Shown: positions 45,601 to 56,898 of the stretch, one piece after another | Position numbering within the stretch: position 1 is the first letter of the stretch | Layout of the letters: each line of letters starts with the position of its first letter | Assembly (NCBI GenBank): GCA_015680685.1 | Contig: MNCI01015499.1 | Span: 297,545 to 361,544, forward strand | DNA: 64,000 nucleotides | Source: Gnetum montanum | Taxonomy: Eukaryota > Streptophyta > Gnetopsida > Gnetales > Gnetaceae | Direction: 5' to 3' | Translations under genes and position numbers: made by a program | The notes under the pieces: generated by a model | The model's input: only the letters and a program-made list of their open reading frames with translations | Database searches by the model: none | Told to the model about the DNA's origin: nothing

Positions 45601-46164
45601 GAATTGCCCAAAAACTTCCATGGAGAGGGACTTGGAGTGTTAGGAAATCTGTAAGGACACACCAGCAACCCAGGGAACGAGACAGAACAATGAATAAAGC
45701 ATTCCCCTTGAAGTCACACCCAATTCAAACCAGTGGGTCATCCCTCAGTCGGCGAACTACACAAGTCACACATTCATTAAAACGTTTTTTAAGTGGAGGG
45801 GTTGCATGTTCGCAATAAAAGGAAAACCATGGAATAGTGAATGGGTGGATGATGGGGGCTCATTGCCTAGTTTATGAAGTGAAAATGACGTGTAATCTAA
45901 GGACAACTATGCAATGGCAGGAACCATATAACTAGGAAGACTATTACAGTACCCATTGTAACGAAAATTGACTGCGCCAAATAATATGACGGCAAAATGT
46001 AAATAAAAAATAGGAAAAATGGAAAATAAAAAATTGTAAAATAAAAAGTGTAAAACAAAGAAGTGTAAAACAAAAAATGAAAAACAAAAAATGGAAAAAA
46101 AAGTGGAAAACAAAAAAGTGTAAAACAAAAAATGATAAAATGTTGAGGGGTGTAGGGAAGTGGA
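45601..46164 (-). other. 3' non-coding tail of element E
   Basis: Contains the ACTAGGCAATGAGCCCCCAT block shared with D and F, and a homopurine/homopyrimidine stretch of loose 14-bp TTTTGTTTTACACTT repeats (45995-46140). Overlapping Phe-rich ORFs there are composition artefacts. Confidence 0.6.
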
Positions 46165-48603
46165 TCAGCAGGGATGAGGGTCTCCCCCACGACTGGGTGG
46201 AAAGGAGGATACGCAAAAGATGGAGCATGGATGACCAGTTGATGACGAGGGTGTGACACTGGCTGTGTGGAGCTCACGGAAAGGTTTTAGTTGTTGGTGG
46301 TTGACCAACTGTGTTCTAGTGGGATCCCTAGGTTTGTGAATGAGTAAGGCCCCAGATGGAAAGGTTTCAAAGACAATATAAGGTCCCTCCCATAGTGTCT
46401 GAAACTTTGTTGGTTGGGATACATGTAAGGGGTTCCAATACAATACCTTGTCTCCATATTGAAATGTGACCTTCCGAATCCTAAGATCATGTCGTTTCTT
46501 GTTATAGGCCTTGTGGGTTTCATTGGAAAATAGGGCTAGTAATCGCTTCTCATCTAGCACACTTAAGTTGATTAATCATTCATGTTGTGCTAGTGGTAGG
46601 TCAAGACCAAGGTCACAGGTGGTGGATAGTGTCCAGAGTTCTGCTTGGATTAGAAGTGTTGGAAACTTTCCATACACTAACTCATAGGGAGAGTACCCTA
46701 CAGGAAGTTTCCAAGTGAAGCGATAGGCCCATAGGACATCGTTGAGCTTGGTACTCCAATCCCTCCAGTATTTGCTAATTGTTCATGTAAGGATCTTGGT
46801 AATTTTTCTATTTGTGAATTCGGCTTGCCCATTGGCTTGGGGGTGATAAGGCGTTGTGAATTTATGTGTTAACCCTAAGCATTGCATGAGTTTTCAAAAA
46901 GTAACCCCCATGAAGTGAGTCCCATTGTCAGAAATGAGTGCGCGAGGCATTCCAATCCTGGTAACGATTTGTTGTTGGAAAAATTGTGTGGCGGTGTTGG
47001 AAGAACAGTCGATGATGGCTACCACTTCTACCCACTTTGTACAATAGTCCACCACAACGATGATGTATGCCTTTCCGTTTAAAAGGGGGTGATGGGTCCC
47101 ATGAATTCGATACCCCAGATGTCGAAGGACTCTAGTGGCTGAATCCACTGTTGAGGTCCCTCCAACTGTGCTGTCATCCCAACATCTCTTTGGCATCATT
47201 TGCAAGAGCAAGCGAACCATTGTGCATCCCTAAAAAGTGTAGGCCAATAATACCCTGCAAGCGAGATTTTAATGGTCGTTCTATGTCCAGCATAGTGGCC
47301 CCCACAAGGGCCCTCATGAGCATCTTGGAGGACGTGCAGTGTATCAGCATCAAGGACACACCATCGAATCAAGCCGTCTATGCACACCTTGTAGAGGTGG
47401 TTGTTGATTTCCATGAAATGTTTGGCCTTATGGAGAAATTGTTGTTTCTACCGATGGTTCCACTCTTTTGGCAGCTCCTGGGTTGTAAGGTAGGTGAGGA
47501 TGCAGTTGAACCAAGGAGATTCATTGGGTGCTTGAGGATCAATGATGCCTGTGAAGAGGAGTTCATCTGGAAACTGGTCAGATAAAGGCTCCTCCTCTTC
47601 TGCATCATCCCATCGTAACCGCAACAAGTGGTCAGCAACCACATTCTCAGTCCCCTTTTTGTCTACCATGGTCAGATCAAACTCCTGAAGAATCACCAGC
47701 CACCGAATTATGCGGGGGCTTATCATTGGTTTATTTATCAGGAATCGGATAGCACTGTGGTCTGTGTGCACAAACACCTCGTATCCGAGCACATAGTACC
47801 TGAATTTGTCCAATGCGAACACCACCGCCATCAATTCTTTCTTGGTGGTGGTATAGTTCAATTGTGCACCCACAATGCTATGGCTTGCATAGTGGATATA
47901 ATATGGACGTTTCTGATTGTCACACTGTGTAAGCACAACTCCCAAAGCGTAGTTGGAGGCATCCATCATAATGTGAAAGGGTTTAGACCAATCAGGTCCC
48001 CATAGAATCGGAGATTCTACGAGTTTCTGTTTTAGCTCTTGGAATGCAAATTCACATTTCTTGGTCCAGATGAATGGAGCATCTTTCTTTGTAAGCTCTA
48101 CCAATGATCAGGCTATCTTTGAGAAGTGCTCAATGAAGCACCGGTAGTAACCAGTGTGTCCAAGGAATGACTGCACATCTTTGACAGTACTTGGTTGGTG
48201 GGTAATTCCTTGGATGAACCTGATCTTTTCAAGGTCTATGCTGATCCCTGTTGATGAAATACGATGCCCCAACACTATGCCTTCTTGGACCATCAAATGG
48301 CTCTTTTGCCAATTAAGCCACAGATTGGTGTCTACACACCTCTTTAGAACTTGCTCTAGGTGGTCCAATTCTTGCTCAAATGTGGCACCATAGGTCAAGA
48401 AGTCATCCATGAAGACTTCTATACCATTGCCAATTTGTTGCTGGAAGATGCTTAGGACAAGGCATTGGAACATCGCAGGCCCATTGCATAGGCCAAAGGG
48501 CATCTTCTTATATGCAAAAGTTTCCCATGGACTCATGAAAGTAGTTTTGGCTTGGTCCTCTGGTGCGATTTGGATCTGGTTATAACCACTATAACCATCC
48601 AAA
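46165..48603 (-). pseudogene. pol: Element E pol, C-terminal part (RT end, RNase H, integrase), broken
   Basis: A one-base shift near 48604 separates this part from the upstream frame. MDGYSGYNQIQIAPEDQ, MPFGLCNGPAMFQ and EVFMDDFLTYG belong to reverse transcriptase; RNase H has FHIMMDASNYALGVVL and VHTDHSAIRFL. The zinc-finger region (GPCGGHYAGH near 47300) is followed by FDIWGIEFMGPI. A second shift near 47075 leads to integrase with VVVDYCTKWVEVVA, ISDNGTHF and NGQAEFTNRK, then the tail with KVLYWNPLHV and QLVNHQQLKPF. Its terminal codons overlap GTGGGGGAGA (46181-46190), a purine run conserved in D and F. Confidence 0.9.
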
Positions 48604-51600
48604 AGCTATAATATTGGTGTTCTATGATTGTGTCCAACACCTGGTCCACAAATGGGAGCAGGAAGTGGTCCTTGAAAGTTGTCATGTTGAGCAACCAGAA
48701 ATTGATACAAACCCTCCACTTGCCATCTTTCTTGGATATGATAACGAGTGGGCTAACCCATTTGCTATCGGCGACAGAATAGATGAATCCCACCTTCAGC
48801 AATTGTTCAATTTTATCCTTTACAACCTACTTCAATTTGGGATTCAACTATCTTTGTGGCTATTGCCATGGCTTCATGGAAGGGTCAAGGTAGATCCAGT
48901 GCTGGCAGATCCTGGGATCAACTCCAGCCAACTCAGGATAGGACCACGTGAATGCAGCAACCCATTTTTTTACCATCACCGGCAACTTCTGTTTCTATTC
49001 AGGAGCAAGGGCAGCATTGATAATTACCGGCTTACCATTGTGCAAGAATAAATACTCTAAGTGCGCTGGTAGGGATTTTAGCTCAAGGGGCTCTTGCTTG
49101 AATCTCTCAAGGATCTCTAGCTTTCCCCAGTCATTTAGGTCATCAACGATGGAGGTCTGTTGATGAATATCCTTCATCACATCCGTGCTGTCAATGTAGG
49201 CTTGCACTAGCCCCTTAGACGATTCCATGCATATTGTGCTGCTAGCAGGATCAGCTGTCAACCACTGGGTGCCCTCTTGGTTAGTGGTTGTTGTGTACAA
49301 GCACTGTTGAATTGGTGATTCTTCGGTACACTGACTGTATGCTTGAATGGATGTCCGCTCAGCGGATCATAACTGCTGGATACAGTTGCACCCCGAGTCA
49401 CTGTACGCGATGCATGGAACTCTTTTCTTCTCGATCTTCCTGAAAGGATTTTCTTTTGAAATTTCTAGGGACAGATCTCGGAGTCCTAGTCGTGCATCCA
49501 CCGTGCTTAGCTAGGTTCTTCCCATGATGATTGGGAAGTTCCCCTTACAGTTTTCAACATGGATGACTAGGAAATTAGCAGGGTAGGACCACCCACAGAT
49601 AGTGGTCACAGTGTCCTCCACCAAACCCAAAGGAACGGGGAGGGATTGGTCTGCTAACTCAAGCTGAATGTTGCTCTTCTTTAGCGGGGGCAGGTTCCAG
49701 TTCTTGTAAATTTCATGAGAGATTAAATTAACACCTGACCCTAAGTCTAGAAGAGCTTTGCATGGCTCATTCCCAGCCACCTGAAGATATATGAGGGGGC
49801 TTTCCAGATCTGTCAATTTTTGGGGAAGAGAACCTGCTTTGATCCAGTTGGTCACGACATGTGTGAGCATGATCATCTGGATGTTTGAGTGCGGTGAAGC
49901 AGAAGACTGCTCGGGCGATATGATGGTAGAGGCATTGGTAGGTTCGGAGGCACTGGCCACAGGCATAGGTGAGGGTGTGTTCAGATTATTGGGCTGGAAG
50001 AAACAACGTTTGCGTGGCTTGGATTCCGGTCCACTCGGCCGAGGTGCCAGTTGTAAGTTAATAGCCCTCGTAGCATTTTGTTGTTGTGGTTGTGATGGTA
50101 TTTCTCCCTGCATGGATGGAGCAGGTGGCAACTGAGAGGGATGGTGTGGAGGAGTGGCAAAAGAAGATGACAGAGGGTAGAAGAGATGTGGGTTTGTCCC
50201 CCTGGGTGATGGAGATGGATGTCTAAAATATTCAGGGGGGTGGTAGTAACTAGGAAAGGCCGCATAACTGGAAGAGTCTCTTAGAGAGACCGGTTATTGA
50301 ACATAGTACCCATAAGGATCTGGCTACTTGTAAGGGTATTGCTACCTTGGAGGTGGCATCCCCCATGCTTGTGGTTGTTGCCACTATTGGAAATATTCAT
50401 ACGGTTGCGGAGGCATTCCACTTGGATAGTATCCTTGCTGTTGCTGGTGGAATCGCCTGGGGTTGCCTTATGGATAAGGCAATCTTCAGGGTGTCTACCT
50501 CTGCGCCAAATGAGGGATCAAGGCATAGACCCCAGACTCTTGAAGGTGGGACACCACAAGACAACATCCCTTAGGATGTTCATATTCGCATATGCCACAT
50601 CCATCATCCTCCTCAGTGTCAGAGTCTGCAACCTATTCTGCTATAGCAGCTTTTCCCTTACCCTTATGTTGGGTACATTCAGCTCCCTTCTTCCTGTGCC
50701 GATCACGATCACTACCCTATTCTTTGGACTCTTCTGAAATCTGCAATACACTTTGGAATTTCTCATCTAAAGAGTCTCACATTTTATCCACCTTTCCCGA
50801 TATTTCAGATGCGAATTTTTGTAACGGCAAAGTCTTCTGATTCACCGCTACTTCCAGTGATGACTCATCGTCCTCATCACAAAATTGGACCTCCCTCTTT
50901 CTAAGGGAAGGGTCTCGGTTGAATTCTTTAGCACTTTCCTTTTTTCTGAGTTCTCCTTCCTCTTTGGTCACCTGATCAATGAGGCACTGCAACTAATGGA
51001 CCCTTAGCTTTGACAGTTGTCCCTTGGCGTACACACCAAGGGTCTTTCATGTTTCAAAATGAAGCCCATCAATAATGTGGCGAAGCTGTGCCCACTAAGA
51101 GTAACCATGACTAGGGCACCGATGCAACAGTGAGTAATACCTACTTATGGCAGCATCCAAGGATTCATGATTTCCTTGTTTCCAACCTTGGATCTACTAT
51201 CTCAGATTCGCCACTCTAGAGTATGTTTGATATTTGTCATTAAAAATTTCAAGTATCATACTCCATCTTCTAATTGATTTCGGCTCCAAGGACCGGTACC
51301 AACTTTCAGCTTCTTTGATGAGTGTATGAGGGAACAGCTTCAACCATTGCCAATCGTTATCAATATTTTGCAGGGTGCAGGCATCATGAAACACCTACAG
51401 GTGGGTCTGCGGATCGTAGTTGTATCCCCCTTCAAATCTAGGGATGTTGTTCATGTCGACATGCTTGATCTAACTATCCTTCATGTGCCTACTTGGAATG
51501 TGAACTGCCTCTGCAATCTGGAGCATGCACCGAGTAGCTAACAATGGCTCATCTGAATCATAGTCCTGTTGGGGACTATGATGTCTATGATGATTTTTGC

Positions 51601-52342
51601 TACCCCTTCTTTCATGCTAGCGAGGGCCACGCAATTGGTCGAATGCTTCATCACATTTCCCCCTTTGAACTTGCCCACCACTGTCCTTTCTCTCCAACCT
51701 TCCCTTGTGATGCTCAGAGCCTGAGCTAGATGAAGGTGAAGGAGAGGGGAAGGACGAAGAAGAAGGAGAGGCATCACCACCGCTTTGGCGTCGATCTCCC
51801 CATCTACCATGGTGATGATCGCGGTCATCTCCTCCAGCTTTGCTACATGACCCACCATCCCGTTGAGGATCTTGGTCACTTGGAGGTTTGTTCTGGATGA
51901 ATGACTGGAAGATCTGCGGCCCTAGGTGAAGTTCGGTCGAATGAGTATCATGAAATACGGGATCTCCATCGTCTTGCGGCCCTTGCGAGAATAAGGCGTT
52001 ACTGAAGTGTTTCCCCTTCTGTTGTTCATATCTCTCAGCCTATTGTTGATCTCTTGTCTATTGAGCTTCTGTAGGATGATAGTCCCGGTAGTCATGGTCC
52101 TCCATGACATACTCCGCCACTCGGTCCTGGATGCCCAATCTGCCCAAATTATGATATAGCATTACAAGAGCTGCTCGGTCGGGCGGTAGTAGGATGCTAC
52201 CCTCCATGTCCCGCCATCGAAGATGCTCATCCTGATGTAGGATGAATGTGAAATCAAGGACATATTCGTCAGGATGTTTGTACACCACCTAACATTCTTG
52301 GGGCATTGATGGTTCAAATACCTCTCTCCTGTGAGAAGACAT
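48604..52342 (-). pseudogene. gag-pol: Element E gag, protease and first part of RT in one frame, broken
   Basis: The minus-strand frame starts MSSHRREVFEP at 52342, 168 bp inside the 5' LTR, and stays in one frame to about 48604 with many stops. Gag has KHPDEYVLDFTF (near 52280), an acidic, Ser-rich linker, and a capsid-like domain with WLKLFPHTLIKEAESWYRSLEP (near 51330). GCGICEYEHPKGCC is a knuckle-like motif near 50590. Protease shows KALLDLGSGVNLIS and FPIIMGRT (about 49770-49510). Reverse transcriptase begins before VSPLVIISKKDGKWRVC near 48760. Unlike A and B, there is no spacer between protease and RT. Confidence 0.85.
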
Positions 52343-52491
52343 ATTGGATGTTAGATGGTCCATGTAACTGGTGTACCTTAATTACTTAACTTAAATTCAC
52401 CTAGCATGCAAAAATAATTCTATCTTGGGTCTGTTCCAATGAATTAAATGATAATTTCACTAAAGTCAGATGACGCATGTAAGACTAATAG

Positions 52492-52510
52492 TCCCTGGCA
52501 ATGGCGCTAA
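52492..52510 (-). promoter_or_regulatory. Primer-binding site of element E
   Basis: TAGCGCCATTGCCAGGGAC on the minus strand next to the LTR. It is close to the TGGCGCCGTTGCCGGGGA-type site of many plant Ty3/gypsy elements; the first TG is changed to TA. Confidence 0.7.
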
Positions 52511-52957
52511 TGATGAGTGGCTAGGTACCCCTACGCCCAACCATATGAATCACAAGCGTTCATGCGTGACTCGGTCAAAATCCGCAGACTGTAAGCACTT
52601 AACATACACTAGACTTCTAACCAGTGAAACCTTGGGTTAGAACAGTCATTGTTATTCTAATCTCACTTGTGAGGTTCTTTTTACGATGGTTAAGTGAGAC
52701 TAAGGCTAATGATTTTTATATCTTTTTAATTATCTTTTTCGATGACTAATTGAAGTATGGAAGGTAGGGAATAAACTATAATCTAATCTCTAATTATCCT
52801 AGTTTATATTCCAACTATTCCTAGCATAAGTATCCAGTCCCATCTTTTGAGCACGTTCTGAGCATTTCCTAACACTACTGGGTTACCAGACGTTAAGCGT
52901 TGTTGGGCTTACCAAGTGTTTGGATTACGTTCGAGATGGTTGTTTGACACTTCATCA
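52511..52957 (-). repeat. 5' LTR of element E, internally deleted
   Basis: Only 447 bp. Compared with 22731-23582 it lacks about 460 bp between positions equivalent to 23105 and 23565, removing TATA box and poly(A) signal. Ends are TGATGAAG and CACTCATCA on the minus strand. GCAAC follows at 52958-52962. Confidence 0.85.
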
Positions 52958-53320
52958 GCAACCGATAAGGAAAGAGCGTCACCTCTACCATGGATTCCAA
53001 CTTACAAGTGTTTTATCATAATCTGATATAAGATAGCTTTGCGTCACTAGCTTTTTACCCAAACACAATGACCAATTACGTGAATCAACGATTCCTCTCA
53101 TACTAAGTTGAATTACTCTCACAATTGCACATCATCAGTAGGGTAAAAATAACCATCTTGAAGAGGAGGAGGAAGAGGATAGAGAGGGGGTGATCATGAA
53201 TCTTGATGATAAGGGAATGAATCTTAGTGGATTGTGGTAGCAAGGCCACTCTACCACTCATAGTACTCCATCATGTATTTAAGTTGTGAGACAATTTAGT
53301 TTTACCTTATTGATAATGGG
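52958..53320. other. Flank of element E leading into the minisatellite
   Basis: No gene. 53131-53310 is a unit repeated at 53813-54115. Confidence 0.6.
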
Positions 53321-54115
53321 CCAACAGTTGGTCCCAAGGGTTTGTGGGGCCAACGGTTGGTTCAAAGGATCTGTGGGATCAACTATTGGTCCCAAGGGTA
53401 CATCTAGCCAAAAATTGATCCTAAGGATCTATCTAGTCAACACTTGGTCTTGAGTATCCATTAGGTCAACACTTAGCCTCAAGGGTACGTTAGGCCAATG
53501 ATTAGTCTCGAGGATCCATTGGGCCAATGGTTAGTCTCGAGGGTCCGTTTGGCCACCACTTGGTCTTTAGGGTCCATTGGGTAATTACTTGGTTATGAGG
53601 GTATGTTGGGCCAATGGTTGGTCCCAAGGGTATGTTTGGACAAGTCTTAGTCCTGAGGGTTCGTCTGACCAACACTTGGTCCTCAAGGGTTCGTTGGGCA
53701 AACACTTGATCTTGAGGGTACATTAGGCCAATGGTTAGTCCCAAGGATTCATTGGGCTAGATGTTGGCTGCATGTATCCTCAAGACTAACTGTTGATCAA
53801 CCATCATGGCATGCATCAACAGTAGGGTAAAACTAACCTGTCTCATGACTTAAGTACATGATGGGTAATTGTTAGTGGCAAAGTGATAGCCTTATCTCAC
53901 CTACACCATGGGGCACTCGGGACCATGCAGTTTCATTTTGAGTAATTTGTGAGAAGAACACTCCTAAAGAGGTAGAGTGGGATAGAGAGGAGGTGATCAC
54001 AAATCTTGACGATAAAGGACTAAATCTCAGTGGATCATGGTAGCAAGGCCACTTTGCCACTTACAATAGCCCATTGTATATTTAAGTCATGATATAGGTT
54101 ATTTTTAGCCTATTG
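53131..54115. repeat. Higher-order repeat flanking the first minisatellite block
   Basis: CATCAGTAGGGTAAAA at 53133 recurs as CATCAACAGTAGGGTAAAA near 53815, and GTAGCAAGGCCACT at about 53247 recurs at about 54041. The second copy carries about 110 extra bp. The unit ends TATTGATGA or similar, just before each minisatellite block. Confidence 0.7.
53321..53765. repeat. 30-bp minisatellite, block 1 (about 15 units)
   Basis: Unit resembles CCAATGGTTGGTCCCAAGGG plus TACGTTGGG. CCAATGGTTGG is nearly self-complementary, so units can fold. The ten-residue-periodic ORF at 53502-53744 is a by-product. Confidence 0.85.
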
Positions 54116-54120
54116 ATGAG

Positions 54121-55112
54121 GCATTCCTGAGGGTTCATCAACACTTGGTCTCAAGGGTATGTGTAGTCAATGGTTGGCCTAATGAACCCTTGGGACTAAC
54201 CATTGGCCTGATGTACCCTCAAGACCAATTGTTAGCCTAATGGACCCTTGGGAACAAGTGTTGACCAGATAGACCTTTAGGACCAAGAGTTGGTCGAATG
54301 TACCCTTGGGACCAAGTGGTTATCCAACGGACCCATGGGGCCAACCATTGGTCCCACAGACCTTAGGACTAACTGTGGAACCAATGGTTGGTCTTAATGA
54401 TCTGTTGAACCAATAGTTAGTCTCGAGGATCCATGGGACCAATGGTTGGTCTAAAGGATCATTGGGGCCAATAGTTGGTCCTAAGGGTACATGGGACCAT
54501 TCGTTGGTCTTGAGGATATGTCCCACTAATGGTTGGTCCTGAGGATCTATGGGGCCAATGGTTGATCTAGAGGGCATGTTAGGCCAACATCTAGTCTTGA
54601 GGATCCGTTGGGCCAACACTTAGTCTCAAGGGTACATCAAGCCAACAATTAGTCTTGAGGGTTTATATGGCCACCACTTAGTTTAGAGGGTATGTTAGGT
54701 CAATAGTTGGCTACATAGATCCTCTAGACTAATCATTGGATGAGCAGATCCTTGGGACCAAGTGTGGGATCTATGGTCTTAAGGGTTTGTGTAGCCAATG
54801 GTTGGTCTTAAGGGTCACCAAATGTTGGCCTGATGTATCCTTAGGACCAAGTGTTGGCCTGATGAACCCTCAAGACCTACTTGGTCCAATACATCCTTGG
54901 CACCTGATCTCAAGGGTTTGTTGGGCCAATACTTGGTCCTAAGGGTACGTTAGGCTAATAGTCAATCTTGAGGGTCCGTCAAGCCAATGGTTAGTCTGAA
55001 GGGTCTATCTAGCCACCACTTGGTCTCAAGGGTCCGTGGGGCCAATGGTTGGTCAAGAGGATTCATGTGGCCAACTATTGGTCCCAAGGGTACATTTAGC
55101 CAATGATTGGTC
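54121..55112. repeat. 30-bp minisatellite, block 2 with inverted segments
   Basis: The same unit, but 54175-54370 and about 54725-54890 contain units in reverse orientation (ACCCTTGGGACCAA, CCTCAAGACC). Direct and inverted units alternate within one array. No coding content. Confidence 0.85.
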
Positions 55113-55129
55113 TTGTTGCTACAACTAGA

Positions 55130-55300
55130 TCATTCTTCCTAGAAAAATAACATTTTATCTTTTCTCCTCTTCTCATTTTAAGTTTGTCATACTCACTTTG
55201 TAAAACTAAGAGTTTGGATTGTTTAACTATGGATGTGCCCTCATAGGTAGCTTCTAAGGTTTTCCAAATTTCTTTAGCAGTTCTACATGGACATCTAGAA
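55130..55300 (-). pseudogene. Ty1/copia gag fragment
   Basis: The minus-strand translation reads CRTAKEIWKTLEATYEGTS, then IVKQSKLLVLQSEYDKLKM and RRGEKI, the characteristic helix region of plant copia gag (UBN2-type). About 57 residues remain, uninterrupted, without a start or the zinc knuckle. It lies between the minisatellite and a primer-binding-site-like sequence. It is too short to act. Confidence 0.75.
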
Positions 55301-55310
55301 ATGGGATGTT

Positions 55311-55331
55311 ACATTTGGTATTAGAGCAAAC
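55311..55331 (+). promoter_or_regulatory. LTR end and initiator-Met-type primer-binding site of an unidentified element
   Basis: TGTTACA, then TT, then TGGTATTAGAGCAAAC (55316-55331). TGGTATCAGAGC is the common plant site for initiator tRNA-Met; there is one mismatch. No LTR body was delimited. Confidence 0.5.
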
Positions 55332-55391
55332 CATGACCCAAGGGACCTTCATAATTATGAGCTAATTACAACTTAAACTTGATGATGAACC

Positions 55392-55664
55392 ATGGAGCCA
55401 CAACCCAGGAAGAGTTATGGACCATTACCAAATGTGCCATATGCCTGCGATGATCCTTGTAAGCTAGAAGATACATTTCTATTTATTTTCATGAACAATG
55501 GATTAGCATCAGAAATGATCAACGTAATTTATGAGCACTGGGGTTTTATTCTTGAGTTATGGTGTGTTGTTGATTTGTGTGAAAAGTTGATGACATATTT
55601 GATTCCAGGAAAAATTTCTCTAAGGGGAGTTATGCCCCTCTTCCCCCAAAGGTTTCCTATATGA
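55392..55664 (+). pseudogene. Short hypothetical ORF after the primer-binding site
   Basis: Ninety codons starting MEPQPRKSYG, 60 bp after the primer-binding-like site, where a gag start would be expected. I recognise no gag domain. It may be a scrap of gag-like sequence or chance. Confidence 0.25.
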
Positions 55665-55874
55665 ACCTTAAAATCTGAATATGATCATGCAATGGGAATC
55701 TCACCAAAAACCTACTGTAGAAGTATTAAAGTAGACATCATAAGGCTTTCTAGGTGTTAGTGAGATTAAAATGGATGTTATGGTTAATCTTTTTTTTTTA
55801 AATATTCTTAAAAGCTGCCTTGTAAGTATCACTTCAAGAGAAAACACAATCTTTCCTTAGCAACTTGTGGAATG

Positions 55875-55996
55875 ATTAGAGTAGTTACTCTAGTGGTTAC
55901 TCTAATTATTAGAGTGGTTACTCTAGTAGTTATTCTAATTATTAGAGTGGTTACTCTAGCGGTTGCTTTAGCAATTATTCTAATTATTAGAGCGGT
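55875..55996 (+). repeat. Tandem TTAGAGTGGTTACTCTAA units in the F LTR
   Basis: Three to four units of about 36 bp, each with the palindrome TAGAGTNNTTACTCTA, just upstream of the TATA box. Open in several frames in both directions, which produces spurious ORFs. Confidence 0.75.
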
Positions 55997-56008
55997 TACT
56001 CCCAAGCC

Positions 56009-56016
56009 TATAAATA
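56009..56016 (+). promoter_or_regulatory. TATA box in the F 5' LTR
   Basis: GCCTATAAATACAG, matching the E LTR TATA box. Confidence 0.7.
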
Positions 56017-56763
56017 CAGTGCCCAGGTATACAATTGGAGGAATTCTTTTAGTAGTCAAGTAGTAAAACTCTTGTAGTCTATTTAAAAGTTAGAGTATTT
56101 TCCAAGTGCCTGCAACAGGAGGTTTAAGTGTGGACAGATCTTTATTCGAGCATTGTGTACTTGAGCATACCTTGTGTACGGCAATAAAGATGAGCTCTTT
56201 GATTCATCCTTGCAGCACTTGAGATTTGTTTTCTCATGCATTTCTTTTATTTTCTTACGCATTTATTTTATTTTATGCACTTTACATTTCTATTATTAGC
56301 ATAGCAATTCATTTTGATCAATTAAGCAAATCGTTAAATTACACAAGCATGACCGCTTCGAGCATGCGTGTAATGCTTCGTAACCCAGTAACAATTAGCG
56401 TTTGGTAATCCCAACAGTGTTGCACCAATTCAAGATGCATATGGCAAGTGGGAACAGATGCTGGTGTTAGGATTAGTTAAAAATTAGTTAATGAGTAGTT
56501 AAGTTAAATTAGTCACTTAGTTACCTCTCTCCTTCCCTACTAATGTAGGACATAAAAACATAAAAGCTATAAAAATCATGTGCCTCAAGCTTACTTAACC
56601 ATACAATCGTGACATACAGGTAAGCTTGGAAAGACAACGATCAACTAACCCATCCTTGTTCCACAAGGGTGCATAAGCACTTAGTCCTTGGAATTCAATC
56701 GGATCGTGCATGAAACACTCATATTCGTATGGCTGAGCATAGGGGTACCTTGTCACTCATCAT

Positions 56764-56781
56764 TGGCACCGTTGCCGAGGA
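56764..56781 (+). promoter_or_regulatory. Primer-binding site of element F
   Basis: TGGCACCGTTGCCGAGGA begins one base after the LTR end. Close to the TGGCGCCGTTGCCGGGGA-type site. Confidence 0.8.
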
Positions 56782-56898
56782 CTTAGTTTTTTGTGCACTA
56801 ATTAGAACATAGGAAATCATTCACATCGTTGGAACAAACCCTTAGGGTTGATTGAGAAAATAATAAACAAGAATACATTGCACACTGAATAGACAAGT

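Larger units (their letters stand above)
22731..52957 (-). mobile_element. Element E: Athila-like Ty3/gypsy retrotransposon containing element B
   Basis: On the minus strand: 5' LTR (52511-52957), primer-binding site, gag-protease-pol (46165-52342), a tail with tandem repeat (45391-45600), env-like frame (27361-27825, its start cut off by B), coiled-coil frame (23617-26673), polypurine tract and 3' LTR (22731-23582). Without B it is about 12.7 kb. GCAAC follows the right end; the left target copy is lost at the N. LTRs match well outside an internal deletion in the 5' copy. Confidence 0.85.
55866..56762 (+). repeat. 5' LTR of element F
   Basis: Shares with the E 3' LTR the blocks CCTATAAATA, TATTTTCCAAGTGCC, GATCTTTATTCGAGC and CAATAAAGATGA (AATAAA at 56183-56188), in the same order. 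It ends CACTCATCA. 56480-56762 is the inverted counterpart of 63702-64000. The 5' limit was set at a plausible TG and could be earlier. Confidence 0.7.

Noticed and set aside
45907-46228. Phe-rich overlapping minus-strand ORFs
   Set aside because: They arise from a T-rich simple-sequence tract after integrase; D and F tails are T-rich in the same place without a shared frame.
47151-47585. Plus-strand ORF of 144 codons
   Set aside because: Complement of E integrase and zinc-finger coding sequence.
53502-53744. Minus-strand ORF of 80 codons with periodic residues
   Set aside because: It is the 30-bp minisatellite read as ten codons per unit; several frames are open for the same reason. The ORF at 54320-54619 is the same artefact.
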